From the NCBI RefSeq assembly GCF_032884065.1, contig NC_088867.1:27895507-27959506 (forward strand): a DNA stretch of 64,000 bases, read 5' to 3'. Both the position numbers and the translations under genes were made by a program. This DNA comes from Artemia franciscana. Taxonomy: Eukaryota; Arthropoda; Branchiopoda; Anostraca; Artemiidae. Positions 51,843 through 64,000 of the stretch are shown in pieces; positions within the stretch are counted from its first letter, which is position 1, and each line of letters begins with the position of its first letter. Below the pieces are notes generated by a model that was not told the origin of the DNA, searched no databases, and saw only the letters and a program-made list of their open reading frames with translations.

Positions 51843-54601
51843 ATATTTACATCTACCAAGCTCCAAATACTTTTTACAAAGGCGCTGTCTATGTGTGGTA
51901 ACACTTTTAAGATGTATACCTTGCTTTGATTTAATTTCCCCCATGATTTCGGCTTTGTGTGCACAACTTTACTGAAGGCTCCTGACTATTTCTCATTTCT
52001 AGGTTTCTTCATTGCATTGAAATAATTTATGGAAATTTCACACTCTATTAACAAGCAGCTGATTATACCAGCTTGTCATTTTGGTCTCTGGGGGGTATTA
52101 TCAGCAATCTGAAAAGATTCTTTCTGGCAACCGACTTGTAAAAATTTCAGGTAGCTGAAAATATTCTAGGGGACTGTTAGAAAACAGGAAAATAAATCAA
52201 AAAATGGTTCCAATCATCTTACAGGTTATTGTCTTCTGCTCATGATAGTACCGATTTTGTTCTAAAAGCGATATCCTTTATCGAGTACACTTGTGAAAAA
52301 GACCTAGACATTTTCTAAGATTTCTAAGCAATTAGAGGAAATAGAGCAAAACCCTTTCAAAGATTTTGTAGCATCTTCTAGAAGCTATGGCCTGATATTA
52401 AAAGCGGCATCTTCCGCCAATGAATACTTGAGTACTTTTTAAATATAAATTTTCAATTTAACATGGGATTTTTGAGTTCCATCAGTTCACTTAATCACGG
52501 CCTCCAACCACCCATTTTGAAGATAAAGATACTTCAATTTTCACGTCTTCCAAGATTTCTGGTTTCCCCATCCAACTCCCCTCAATGTCACTGGATCTGG
52601 TTGGGATTTAAAATAAGACATCTGAAGCACAAGATCCTTCTAAATATCAAAGCTATACGGGGAGAACTTTCCATGGAGGAATTTGTCATGGCGGAAGAAA
52701 ATTTGACCAGTGCTTACATATAGCAGTGGTTATTGGAAAGTGTACAGACGTTTTCAGGGGGATTTTTTTGGTGGGGGGAGGGTTGAGAAGAGGAAGATAT
52801 GTTGGAGGATCTTTCCATGGAGGAATTTGTCATTTTTTGATTTTTTTTTCTATGAACTGAGCGATGGATTTTAGCATTATTTAAAAAAAAAAAAAACAAT
52901 GAAAAAATAAATATGAAAAAGTATCTTCAACTAAAAGACAGGAGCAGCATTAAAACTTAAAACGAACAGAAATTATTATGCATAAGAGGGGTTCACCTCC
53001 TCCTAATACCTTGCTCTTTACGATACGCATATTTTTACTAATATCATTTACTAATTACTGAAAACATTCGTAAGAAATTAAAAGTGCTAGTTGCATTTTT
53101 AAGTAACCAAAACATTGAAGGGCAACCAGGCCTGCTCCCCTGTTCGTTTTTTCTCAAAATCATTGGATCAAAGCTATGAGAAAGCCATTTAGCCAAAGAA
53201 ATAAATGTACAAATTTCGTTTTAATTATTCATTCACTGAGAGCCAAGATCAAAACATGCATTGATTCAAAAACTTTCAGAAATTAAATAAAAAAAGTTTT
53301 TTTCAACTGAAAGTAAGGAGCGACATTGAAACTTAAAACGAACAGAAATTAATTTGCACATGAAAGGGGCTGCTCCCTCCTCAACGCCCCACTCTTTACG
53401 CTAAAGTTTGACTCTTTCTCTCAACTCTACTTTTTTAAAACAGTAAAAAACTTTAGCGTAAAGAGCAGGGCGCTGATGAGGAAGCGGCCCCTTTCATATA
53501 CGAAGTAATTTTTGTTCGTTTTAAGTCTAATGTCACTCCATACTTTCAGGTAAAAAAAAAAAAAAATTTTATTATTTAATTTCATACAAGAGAGTCAAAT
53601 AGTATTTCAATAAATATGCGTTCATCTTGTGGGGAAAAAAAAATTCATTTGGTACGAGTTCTCAGCTGAATGCAGTTTCAAAATCTGTTTGGTTTTGATT
53701 AGTTTTTTTTTGTCTCTTCAGAAATAAGAAGAATAAAAAGCTTGTTGTAAAGAATAGACAAAAAATATCAGTTTAATTGAAGCACTTTGAGACGAAAATA
53801 TAACTTTCTTCTGAGATTTTGAACATATCTCCTATTCAAGGAAACAAACCAAAATTTTGTTTTCAGAATATTAATTTATTTTTCTATCAAACAGTTTGTG
53901 GTAACAAACTGTAGTAAGGAGCGACCCGGCTCAATAGTAACCAAAACTCTAAAAAATTGAATTTTGATATCAATAGCTACATCAAAAGAATCGCATTTTA
54001 ATGCTGATTTTAAATATATAAGTTTCATCAAGTTTAGTCTTACCCATCAAAAGTTACGAGCCTGAGAAAATTTGCCTTATTTAGGAAAATAGGGTGAGAC
54101 ACCCCCTAAAAGTCGTAGGATCTTAGCGAAAATGACACCATCAGATTCAGCGTATCAGAGAACCCTACTGTAGAAGTTTCAAGCTCTTATCTACAAAAAT
54201 GTGGAATTTTGTATTTTTTGCCAGAAGACAAATCACGGGTGCGTGTTTATTTGTTTGTTTGTTTTTTTTCCCAGGGGTCATCGTATCGACCAAGTGGTCC
54301 TAGAATGTCCCAAAAGGGCTCATTCTAACGGAAATGAAAAGTTCTAGTGCCCTTTTTAAGTGACCAAAAAAATTGGAGGGCATCTAGGCCCCCTCCCACG
54401 CTCATTTTTTCCCAAAGTCAACGGATCAAAATTTTGAGGTAGCCATTTCGTTCAGCATAGTCGAAAACCACAATAACTATGTCTTTGGGGATGACTCACT
54501 CCCCCACAATCCCTGGGAAAGGGGATGCAAGTTACAAACTTTGACCAGTGTTTAACTGGTCAATGATGTTCAATGGATTAGAATTTTACCAAGCCGGTAT
54601 A
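51843..54601. other. Core of the foldback element between the arms
   Basis: 51843-52440 is unique here, with no recognised protein. 52490-52800 repeats parts of the outer arm (GTCACTGGATCTGGTTGGGA, TTTCCATGGAGGAATTTGTC). 52915-53590 holds further hairpin modules, including a complete one at about 53280-53590. 53880-54560 is another inverted copy of the dispersed tail with the satellite-like segment. It ends at 54590 with AATGGATTAGAATTTTACC, the same 3' end as the whole element. The core is therefore built of truncated copies of the same family. Confidence 0.75.
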
Positions 54602-56838
54602 AATACCTAATAATGCGATACGGTGAAGAACTAGACAAGTCAAGAGATTTATGTCAAGCGACAAACCTTGAGGCGGAGCAGAACCCCATAGCTTCCTCCT
54701 CGTTGCCCTACCGGGTCGTGACTGGTGGTAGAAACTTGGATTGCGACGAATTGAAGGATTGCCGGCTAGACACTTAAGTTTGGAAGCACAGGTAAGGAGG
54801 AAACAACCCGTAAAAATCATAGAACCTTAATGAAATTTACACCACCAGATTCAGCGTATCAGAGAATCCTACTGTAGTTTCAAGCTCCTATCTACAATTA
54901 AACAAAAAAAGTTTTTTTTAAGTGAAAGTAAGGAGCAACATTAAAACTTAAAACGATCAGAAATTACTCCGTATATGAAAGGGGCTTTTTCTCTTCAACG
55001 CCCCGCTCTTTACGCTAAGGTTTTTTACTGTTTTAAAATGTATATCGTATACGGAGTTTTACCGTATCATATACGGAGTAATTTCTGTTCGTTTTAAGTT
55101 TTAATGTTGCTCCTTACTTTCATTTAAAAAAAAAAATCGTTTTTTTGTTTAATTTCTGGACGTCTTCGAATTAATGCATGGTTTGATCTTGGCTCTCCAC
55201 ACATAAATAATTAAAACGAAATTTGCATATTAATTTTTTGGGGCTAAATGGCTTTTTCACAGTTTTAATCGGAAGATTTTGAGAAAAAAGGAGCGAGGGA
55301 GAAGACCTAGTTGCCCTCCTATTTTTTGATTACTTAAAAAGGCAACTATAACTTTTAACTTTTTACGAACGTTTTCATAAGTAAAAAATATACGGAACTT
55401 ACGAATTAAATTACGTAGCGAACTTCAATATTCGTATGTTTTTATTGCGTATATGAGGGGGCTCACCCATCGTCGATACCTCGCTCTTGATATTAAAGTT
55501 TAAATTTTTCCCAATTCCTTAAGAATGACCCCTGAATCACAAAGGCCGTAGAATAAATAGTTGAAATTACTAAAAATGCTTTAGTGTAAAGAGCGAGGTA
55601 TTGCGGAGGGGACAATCCATTTCATATACGGAGTAATTTCTGTTCGTTTTAAGTTTTAATGTCGCTCCTTACTTTCAGTTAAAAAAACTAGTTTTTTTTT
55701 ATGTAATTTATACTTAGCTCATCAAAACTTCACTTCGCTATAATTTTTAAGGTCCTAATCAAGTTGGCCAAAATACAAAACATACAAAGATAGAACATGT
55801 AAGGATAATGAAGGCAATTTATATATCAAAAACTTACTTTGGTCAGAAGGTGGACGTTAATCTTAATAAATCTACTATGCAAAAGTTTGTGAATTCTATT
55901 CGTTCTGTACCATTTAAAATGTTAAATATAAATAACTGAAAAAAAACCAGACCAAATCAAACAGTTCGTGATAACGAACAGTAGTAAGGAGCGACCCGGC
56001 TCAATAGTAACCAAAACTCTAATTTATATAATTTTATAATAATAATAGTTACATCAAAAGAATTGCATTTTAATGATGATTTCAAATATATAAGTTTCAT
56101 TAAGTTTAGACTTAACCATCATAACTTACGAGCCTGAGAAAATTTGCCTTATTTTAGATAATAGGGGAAAACACCCCTTAAAAGTCATAGAGTCTTAACG
56201 AAAATCACACCTTCAGATTCAGCATATCAAAGGACCTTACAGTAGAAGTTTCAAGCTCCTATCAACAAAAACGTAGAATTTTGCATTTTTTGCCACAAGA
56301 CAGATCACTGATGCGAGTTTATTTGTTGTTTTTTTTTGTTTATTTGTTTTTTCCCCAAGGGTAATCGTATCGACCCAGTGCTCCTAGAATGTCGTGAGAG
56401 GGCTCATCCTAACGGAAATTGAAAGTTTTAGTGCCCTTTTTAAGTGATCAAAAAATTGGACCCCTCCCTCGCTCATTTTTCTCCCAGTTCAAATCCGGAT
56501 CAAAATTCTGAGATAGCCATTTTATTCAGCATAGCCGAAAAATCTATTAACTATGTCTTTGGGGACGACTTACTCCCCGACAGTCCCCGTGGGAGTGGCT
56601 GCAAGTTAAAAGCCTTGATCAGTGTTTACATATAGTAATGGTTATTGGGAAGTGTATAGACACTTTCAGGGGGATGTTTTTGGCTGGGGGAGGGGTTGAG
56701 GGGAAGGGATTATGCGGGGGAGTTTTCCATGGAGGAATTTGTCACGGGGAAAAAGATTTCCATGAAGGGGGTGCAGGATTTCTTGGAATTTTTTTAAAGA
56801 ACAATGAAAAAATAAGTATGAAAAGTTTCTTCAACTTA

Positions 56839-56936
<98 letters not shown>

Positions 56937-57663
56937 GGTAAGACATCTGCTTATTCCCACCAAGTTTCATCCCGACCCCTCCAATCTAAGCGTTTTCCAT
57001 GATTTTAGGTTCCCCCACCCCAAACTCCCCCCCAATGTCACCAGATCCGGTCGGGATTTAAAATAAGAGCTTTGAGACACAATATCCTTCTAAATATCAA
57101 ACTTCATTAAGATCTGATCACCCATTTGTAAGTTACAAATACATCTTTCTAATTTTTTCAAATTAATATAACATAATGACCTTACCCAATTATAGAAACG
57201 AATCATAATTTTGAGTGAGAAGCCCCTTAAAAGTTCAAAGTCTTATCTGTATTAACCCTGTCAAAAGCCCTTTAAAGATAAGAGTTTCAAACTGGATGCG
57301 TTTAAATACCTACATTCTAGTTTTAACTGTACCATAAAAGGTGATAATTGTTTTTCAATGCAGGTGAAGTAATTATGAGTAATTATGGAATATAGTAGCT
57401 TAAAAACAGTGAAAAGTTGAATTTTTCTAAGGTAAGCAAGGATTTACACTTTTAATAGTAATATAGGATCAAATTTGACCAAAATATAAGCTGTAATGCA
57501 CAAAAAACTGCGTTATATAGAGGAGGGGGAAGGGGTATAGTTAGGGATCTCAAAATAACTTCCCGGGATATACTTTAGCATGTAGACACATCCCTGAAAG
57601 TTTCATTTCTCTAGCCCAACAACTTTCCAAGATAGCAAAAAGTCAATGGATTAGAATTTTACC
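54602..57663 (-). repeat. Right inverted arm of the foldback element
   Basis: About 3.06 kb, reverse complement of the left arm, with small differences throughout. It carries hairpin modules near 54910-55140 and 55570-55690, the full tail module at about 55960-56600 and (GA)n at 56839-56934. An 80-codon frame on the minus strand (54578-54820) matches the 51620-51901 frame of the left arm at most positions. Confidence 0.88.
56839..56934. repeat. (GA)n microsatellite in right arm
   Basis: About 48 GA units with one CA interruption near 56851. It is the counterpart of the (TC)n tract in the left arm. Confidence 0.97.
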
Positions 57664-57671
57664 CAAACCAT
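57664..57671. repeat. Target-site duplication, right copy (CAAACCAT)
   Basis: An exact copy of 48984-48991 that starts at the base after the right terminus TTTTACC. Confidence 0.85.
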
Positions 57672-58586
57672 AAATATATAAAATGAAAAACTTGCAATAT
57701 ACAACCTATAAAATTAAATTGAAAATTTTTAAAAACAGTCCTGGTATCCTTACTTCAGGAAGTTCAGCCAAAGTCCTGTTGAACTTCACTAGAGTATGGA
57801 TACTGGGACTTCAAAAAAAATTCATTTTAGTTTTATTGGTTGGACATTATTGTTAGTTCTTCTTCTTTTACAAAGGTTGCAATCCAACCAAAGCTTCTGT
57901 CCCAGAATAGGCAGAGTGATCAAAATGTCCCAGTACTGGCTGTCTTACCCTATTTATGTTTAGCTGAGGACAGCTCTTGGACATAGAGCCAAAATATTGA
58001 TTCAAATTGGATTTCCACTGTTGTACATAAAGAATTCCCTATTATTATTCTTGTTTTTGATGTTTGTGATAGAAAGGCAGTGTGTTCTTTGTTGCTATTG
58101 AAATCTATGATATGGCTAATATGGGGGTAAAGTTCATTTGTGATGCAAATACATTTTATATTTAGATTCAGGATGTAATTCTGGGTATATATTTGTGCAT
58201 TAGGGGGTTAAGGGTGTATTCCCTGTACCTATATAGGTTCTAAGAAATTCATAAAAACAGTAAATAATTAGTTTCATCAAAAGCTGTCTAAACTGGAGAT
58301 CATGCTGCAAAGCAGCATAGTTTCCATGCTATAGTACTTAAAACACTAATTCTAGAAGTGCATTGATTTCTAGTTGAACCTCCTCCTCCATGGGACAAAC
58401 TAAAAATGTATAAAGTGGGCTTGCTCACAGGTAACATTACCTATAGAGCAAAGCATATTAGTCCATGAGCCTTGTGGGCAGCAGGGCAATGTCTGTATTC
58501 TATATTTATTCAATAAACCTTGTTTGATGTTATTTTTTAGTTTTATCACTCTATGTTGAATAAATACAGAATAAAGACCTTGCCAT
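57672..58586. other. No feature seen
   Basis: AT-rich sequence with no recognised repeat or gene. Confidence 0.4.
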
Positions 58587-59108
<522 letters not shown>

Positions 59109-59735
59109 CTCAGAATCAGCAGATGTAAAAAGTGGAGTGCCACAAGGGCTGGTTTTGGGTCTAACATTATTGAATATCTTCATCAGTTATGCTCCTTCAA
59201 TCAAAGAGAATAAAATTTACTTGTATGTGGATGGTTCCAAAATAATTAATACCATCTATGACCCACAAAGTGCCATAGCCATCCAAGCCAATCTTGATGC
59301 ATTCTCAGAAGTGGGCAAAATCCTCCTGGCTTGAATTTAATATCCAAAATTTCAGAGTCATTCACTTTGGATCAAATAACCCTTTGTGCCATTATTTTAT
59401 GGATTCCAGCAATGATTTAAAACAGACATTAAAATGAAGTCATAGCAAAAAAGACCTGGGAGTCTTGGTTGACAATAAGCTCTAGCTTAATTTTCACACA
59501 GAGAGCCAATGCCAACCGAACTCTTGGTTTAATTAAAAGAAGATTCTGCAGCAGATCTCCAACTGTGATCACTAAACTTTTAATGGGCCTGATCAGACTA
59601 AAATTAGAACTTGGGCTGTGTATTGCTACTTTAGTCAATAAGGGTGAGATATCAATTCTGGAATCAGTACACAGACATACAGCTAAATGCATAAAGGGAT
59701 TTCAACATCTCCCATATCTTATCTATGTATTGTAT
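59109..59735 (+). pseudogene. CR1/Jockey-like LINE reverse transcriptase fragment A
   Basis: Reads 'SADVKSGVPQGLVLGLTLLN' (the SGVPQGSVLGP motif), 'YLYVDGSKIINTI' (catalytic YADD changed to YVDG), 'HFGSNNPL', 'KKDLGVLVDNKL', 'RANANRTLGLIKRRF' and 'TKLLMGLIRLKLELG', then 'ILESVHRHTAKCIKGF'. The order is standard for CR1/Jockey-type elements (SGVPQG, YADD, DLGV.VD, K..A...LGLI.R, LY...VRP.LEYG, LE..QRR.TK). The second catalytic aspartate position and several frames are lost. It begins exactly at the break in the Helitron, so it is probably a 5'-truncated insertion. Confidence 0.85.
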
Positions 59736-60364
59736 TTCCTGGTTTGTCCCCATTCTCATCTGTTTTAATTCAGTTTTCATTAATAAAATGCTTTCCAAAA
59801 TAATGAATTCAAAATAAAATGATACCATTTTCTTACAGTTCTTAAGATGTATTCTATAAATTTCAAAACAGCAATAGAGCAGTTCATATGTTGAGAAGGA
59901 TGGCATGCAACAAGGGTTGCCAGTCAAACAAGAATTTTTTAATTCAAGGAAAAGCATTTCAATACTATATTAGACAACTGCTCAATGTCTTTACCCCTTG
60001 ACTCCAGTCAGAACTCTGGCATCAAATTCTGCTAGCTGTTTACTATGTTACATTTTTTACATTGGCAACTCTTGTCAACATGCAAACAATTTTGTTTTGC
60101 AATTCTTAGAATACATCCTAAGAATTGTAAGACAATGGTACCCTTATATTTTAATTCTTAATTCTGGATAGCATTTTGTTGCTGAAAATGAAAAAAGGGA
60201 GGTAGAATTGGAAACAAGGAAATGAGATATGATTCATTGATACTTGCTGCTTATTATAAAGTAAGAATTTCATAATTTTTTGGTTACCTTTGTATATAGC
60301 TCAGGGCAAGACCATTAGGGGGTGGGGATAAATTGTCCAAAACACAAACAAAACCATAAAAATG
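59736..60364. other. Spacer between LINE fragments, no feature seen
   Basis: AT-rich sequence. It may be decayed LINE 3' tail, but nothing is recognisable. Confidence 0.4.
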
Positions 60365-60985
60365 ACCATTATGACCCCCCAAGCAGATCTCAAAGGACTC
60401 TCAATGTGGGCAAAAACCTGGCAACTAGAATTTTATATCCAGAAGTGTAATGTAATATACTTTGGAGAAAATAACCCTCAGAGCCAATACTTTATGGACT
60501 CCATTGATGGTTCCAAACAGTCATTCACAACCAGTCACTGCAAAAAAGATCTGGGAGTCTTGGTTGGTGATAAGCTCAGTTCAATTCACCCACACAGTCC
60601 ATGAACTTGAACAATTAATGGTGGGATATCTACAGCAGCAATTAATAAAATACATAACAGGCTTCCAAAACTTACAATATTCTACCAGACTCCAAAAGCT
60701 CAAAATACCATTGCTCACATACTGATTTATGTGTGAGGATGGAGTGATGGCATGTAGATTGATCTGCAACCATGCTATCATCCTAAGCCTATTCCAGATA
60801 GACAGTTTTCCAAGAACAAGAGAGCAGCCCCTGAAGCTTTGTCAAAAACATGTTAATATTAGGCTGTAAAAAAAAAAAAATCTCCAAGTATTTGGCTAGC
60901 CTATGGAACTCTCTTAGCGAAAATACAGTCCTGTCCCTTATTACTGAAGAATTTTACCTTCCCTTAAATTGAATTTCCAGCAATA
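60365..60985 (+). pseudogene. CR1/Jockey-like LINE reverse transcriptase fragment B
   Basis: Reads 'QADLKGLSMWAKTWQLEFYI', 'QKCNVIYFGENNPQSQYFM' and 'HCKKDLGVLVGDKLSS'. After an internal deletion it continues 'KYITGFQNLQYSTRLQKLKI', 'EQPLKLCQKHVNIR' and 'LASLWNSLSENTV'. The first part is closely related to fragment A (both have YF or HF followed by G.NNP and Y(H)YFMDS). The end follows the usual CR1 finish F...RV...WNSLP. The LY...VRP.LEYG region is deleted. It is inactive. Confidence 0.82.
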
Positions 60986-61215
60986 TAAGGTGATGTTGAA
61001 CATTCTTTGAAAATTTTACTGGTGGTGTTTTGAGGTTCTGATCTGACATCCCAGTTTAGCCTCTGTTCAACAGACTGTGAATAAGTGTTGGTACTCTTGC
61101 TTGGTGCAGTGGGGGAGTTTGTCCTTTTGTTGTAGTTGAGAAGAAGAGGGAGAAGACTTGGCTAAATATGTCACTTTCCTACAATTTACAAGTATTTATT
61201 TTGTCTCCCCTATTC
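60986..61215. other. No feature seen
   Basis: A short stretch between two oppositely oriented LINE pieces. Confidence 0.4.
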
Positions 61216-61560
61216 CTATGGTATGCTGAAGTAGGGAGTTGCAGTGAGGGGAAATATTTCTTGTAGGTTTTGTCTTGCAGTGTTGGGCTTTGTTTCTCTT
61301 CTTTGAACATTTTGCAGTGCTTTCACATTCGTCTTATAACTGGGGGAGGCCAGGGGCATGCCAAATTTCAGGTGAGGGCAGACCATGGCTTTATAAAGTT
61401 TCACTATCAGGCATGGCTTCCTGATAGTGGATGTTAGTTTTATGAGGCCAAGAGCTTGATTTGCTTTTGCTACCTTAGTAAAACTATGACCACAGCTGTC
61501 ATAGTCAACAGTGACCACAAGTACTTCTTCTCCCCAATTGCCACAAGCTTGGCATATAAA
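61216..61560 (-). pseudogene. CR1/Jockey-like LINE fragment C
   Basis: The minus strand reads 'DSCGHSFTKVAKANQALGLI', 'KPCLIVKLYKAMVCPHLKFG' and 'NVKALQNVQRRETK'. This is the V.KAN..LGLIKR, LYKALVRP.LEYG and (I)..VQRRATK run of a CR1-type element. It is oriented against fragments A and B, so it came from a separate insertion or an inversion. Confidence 0.8.
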
Positions 61561-62215
61561 GAACACTTTTACTGATAAGAAATTTAATTGTACTATGTTT
61601 ATTATTTAATATGTTTCCTTTTGAAGTGGTAAATCACTAAACTGATGGATAGGTTACTTCTATCTCATCAATAGTGTGCATATACCCAAATCCCTGTTCA
61701 ATTCAACCCTCATTTAGCTCAGTCCCTGTTTAACTCAATCATCATTTAAACTCACCCATGTTTAACTGGACTCAGCTCAAGGCCAAAGAATAGGTTTGAA
61801 CTATTGCTGATTAGTAGCTCAATATTTGCTTCTTGCTGTGCTTGCAGATTCTAACATGTAATATATAAATTCGAAAATTTTATGAAATTTATTTATAAAT
61901 ATAAATTTGTCTCCACAATAAGATTTTACTTGTAAGATGAATCTATTATTCCTGAATCAGCGTTTAGAGAAAATTTGTCTAACCAGACTGAGTTTTTTCT
62001 TAACATGTTTTTAAGCTTTTGTCTACCATGGGTAGGTTTTTTTCTGCACTAGGTTGCAGCTATTGCTATAATCATTGGATTGAAGTGGGTCTAGGCTCTG
62101 TATATGAAAAGGTTTGCTAATTTCGAATATATAAGACTGAATGATAATTTGTTGTTTTTTTCTTTTTACATAAGAGTCAACCAGTGAGTAAATACTATTT
62201 TATTATAGTCAACTT
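61561..62215. repeat. AT-rich spacer with TTTAACTCA-type motif cluster
   Basis: 61680-61790 has repeated strings CCCTGTTCAATTCAACCC, TTTAGCTCAGTCCCTGTTTA and ACTCAATCATCATTTAAACT. Their reverse complements (GTTGAGTTAAA, AACAGGG) make up the tandem repeat at 62216-62606. The rest is featureless. Confidence 0.5.
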
Positions 62216-62606
62216 TTATTGCTTCCATCAAAATAGGCTGAATAACATTTTTAACTATATTGTTGATTTAAGAAGGGTTGAGCTAAATGGGAGTTACATT
62301 AAACAGAGGTTGAGTTAAATGAAGTTTTAATTATGCAGGGGTTGGATTGCACAAAGGCTGAGTTACACAAGGGTTCAGTTGTACAGGAGCCCTTACCTAG
62401 TACCATTGTAGTTTTTTTTTATTGCTTCCATCAACATAGGCTGAATAATATTTTTTAATTATATTGTTGATTTAAGAAGGGTTGAGCTGAATGGGTGTTA
62501 CATTAAACAGAGGTTGAGTTAAATGAAGTTTTAATTATGCAGGGGTTGGATTGCAAAAAGGCTGAGTTACACAAGGGTTCAGCTGTACAGGAACCCTTAC
62601 CAGTGT
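62216..62606. repeat. Two-copy tandem duplication, about 202-bp period
   Basis: The copies start TTATTGCTTCCATCAAAATA (about 62216) and TTATTGCTTCCATCAACATA (about 62420) and match through GTACAGGAGCCCTTACC / GTACAGGAACCCTTACC. Inside each copy, GGTTGAGTTAAATGAAG-like strings are themselves repeated. Confidence 0.92.
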
Positions 62607-62870
62607 TTTTCCTTAAATCAGTTCACCTTTTATCCAGTTCAAGTTTATTAATGTTGAGCTGAAGTCTCCAGGAAGTCTGCAATGTTTTAAAGGAAAGTTT
62701 TACACAACTTTGATATGTCATATAATACAGAGTTTTAATTATATGAAAATAGGCAGTAAAAGGACCATCATTTGTTCACCAAAATCCAAAACATATTAAT
62801 AATTTTTGCACTTCTCATGCATTTACCTTCTATTGTACAAATCCCCTAAAAAACAACAATATTGTAAAAA
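62607..62870. other. No feature seen
   Basis: AT-rich sequence without features. Confidence 0.4.
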
Positions 62871-63225
62871 CCACCCTCATTCACAAAAGAATACCCCCCC
62901 CCCAAAAAAAAAAAACAGGCAGCCATAAAAGGTAATGATATCAATTTCTTTGCACCAGTACTATAGGAAGTCAAAAAAAAAAATTTGACAGTAAAAAGAA
63001 GTAAATATTTTCAGCCATTTTGTGACAGCATAATCCTGAAATATCATTTCACCCTCATTCACAAAAAAAACAATACCCAAAAAAACAAAACAGGCATCCA
63101 AAAAAGGTAATGATATCAATTTCTTTGCCCCAGTACTATAGGATAAGTAAAAAAAATTTGACAGTAAAAATAAGTAAATATTTTCAGCCATTTTGTGACA
63201 GCATAATCCTGAAATATCATTTTGA
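62871..63225. repeat. Two-copy tandem duplication, about 177-bp period
   Basis: Both copies run from CACCCTCATTCACAAAA through GGTAATGATATCAATTTCTT to TTTTGTGACAGCATAATCCT and GAAATATCATTT. They differ mainly in the lengths of A and C runs. Confidence 0.93.
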
Positions 63226-64000
63226 CAACATAAGATTTTAAATTTCCCCTCCTTGTTATTACACAGTGAAGATTTTTGCCCCCCCCCCCCAGTTGGATTT
63301 TGTGTTAATGTGGACATATTCCCTTGATAAACTCAAATTTAATTTGTTTTGGCAGTATGCATCATTAGCAAAATCTAACAGAGACCACACAAGTAACTGA
63401 AACTTTTTTGCAAAAAGAAACAGTCTTAATAGTTAAAACTTATTAAAATCTCAGCTATTACAAGATAATTGCAAGAAAATGACTTTCATCCCAACCCAAA
63501 CTAGAGCAAGCAGTCCCAAGCACAAATTCACCACTACATCAGGGGGTGCCCTTGGCCCCTCTCTGTGTCCATGAGTGAATGGTTGGCCAACAAGGATAAT
63601 CTTTGGCTCAATCCAGCTTTCTTTGGCTATAATGAGAGAAATGTTAATATGACCAAATTACAGATTGCTTTCAAGCAAAGAAGGTAAATTTATGAGTAAA
63701 TTTACTGTATAGGACACAAATCAGATGGAAAAAAATCTACCAATCAGTTCCCCATTCAATGCTCTTTCCAATTATAATGATCATTCTATTGTTATTGAAT
63801 CCAAGACCTTCTTCCTAATAAGTTCTACTGATTATTATTTTTAATTGATTTATTTTAAAAAAACAGCTTTTAATAAGAAAAAAGCAAAAAAAATGGAAAC
63901 CAACAATGTCAAGAGCATTTTAGATATATAAATTTATATATAAGTATATTATACATATTATATAAGTATGTACATAATATAAGTATAATTTATAGGTTAA
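63226..64000. other. No feature seen
   Basis: AT-rich sequence to the window edge. A slightly GC-richer patch at 63480-63620 has no convincing frame or splice signals. Confidence 0.4.

Overview
This is an AT-rich animal nuclear window. It has spliced genes with kilobase introns, many short open frames, long (TA)n, (TC)n and (GA)n tracts, and several kinds of decayed transposon. The protein similarities (kinesin-3, TSSC4) and the repeat style suggest an arthropod, perhaps a branchiopod crustacean such as brine shrimp. That assignment is an inference, not something the sequence proves. A run of 100 Ns at 34650-34749 joins two contigs, so order and orientation across it are uncertain.

Left part (1-34649): the plus strand carries the middle of one large gene, the kinesin-3 motor unc-104 (KIF1A/KIF1B family). 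Six exons join in frame: 2105-2215, 3958-4159, 10917-11125, 14387-14501, 21259-21446 and 24336-24541. They run from the start of the FHA region through the following coiled coils to the '[13 protein letters not shown]' segment of the kinesin-associated region. A seventh exon at 31938 is likely but less certain. The motor domain should lie to the left of the window. The introns hold nearly everything else: a minus-strand LINE fragment (1-705), a tRNA-derived SINE-like repeat, a Helitron with both ends visible (5445-7235), hairpin elements, a satellite array (17985-21170), a hAT remnant (22974-23907), a plus-strand LINE (26160-27230) and a hairpin-bearing dispersed repeat (28172-29145).

Right part (34750-64000): a decayed pogo/Tigger transposase abuts a LINE fragment on the minus strand (35038-36580). 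A compact gene encoding a TSSC4-like U5 snRNP factor lies at 38398-39009. Two candidate orphan exons follow. A pair of 257-bp direct repeats flanks about 1.07 kb (41077-42656), and a LINE tail with RNase H lies on the minus strand (47640-48350).

The most striking structure is an 8.67-kb foldback element at 48992-57663. Its inverted arms are about 2.85 and 3.06 kb, and a perfect 8-bp direct repeat, CAAACCAT, flanks it. Its arms are built from modules also seen singly at 12.8, 23.6, 28.2, 45.6 and 53-54.5 kb. One of those modules matches the monomer of the 18-21 kb satellite, so a mobile element appears to have seeded the tandem array. Further right are a second Helitron copy cut by a LINE (58744-59735), two more LINE pieces and three short tandem duplications.
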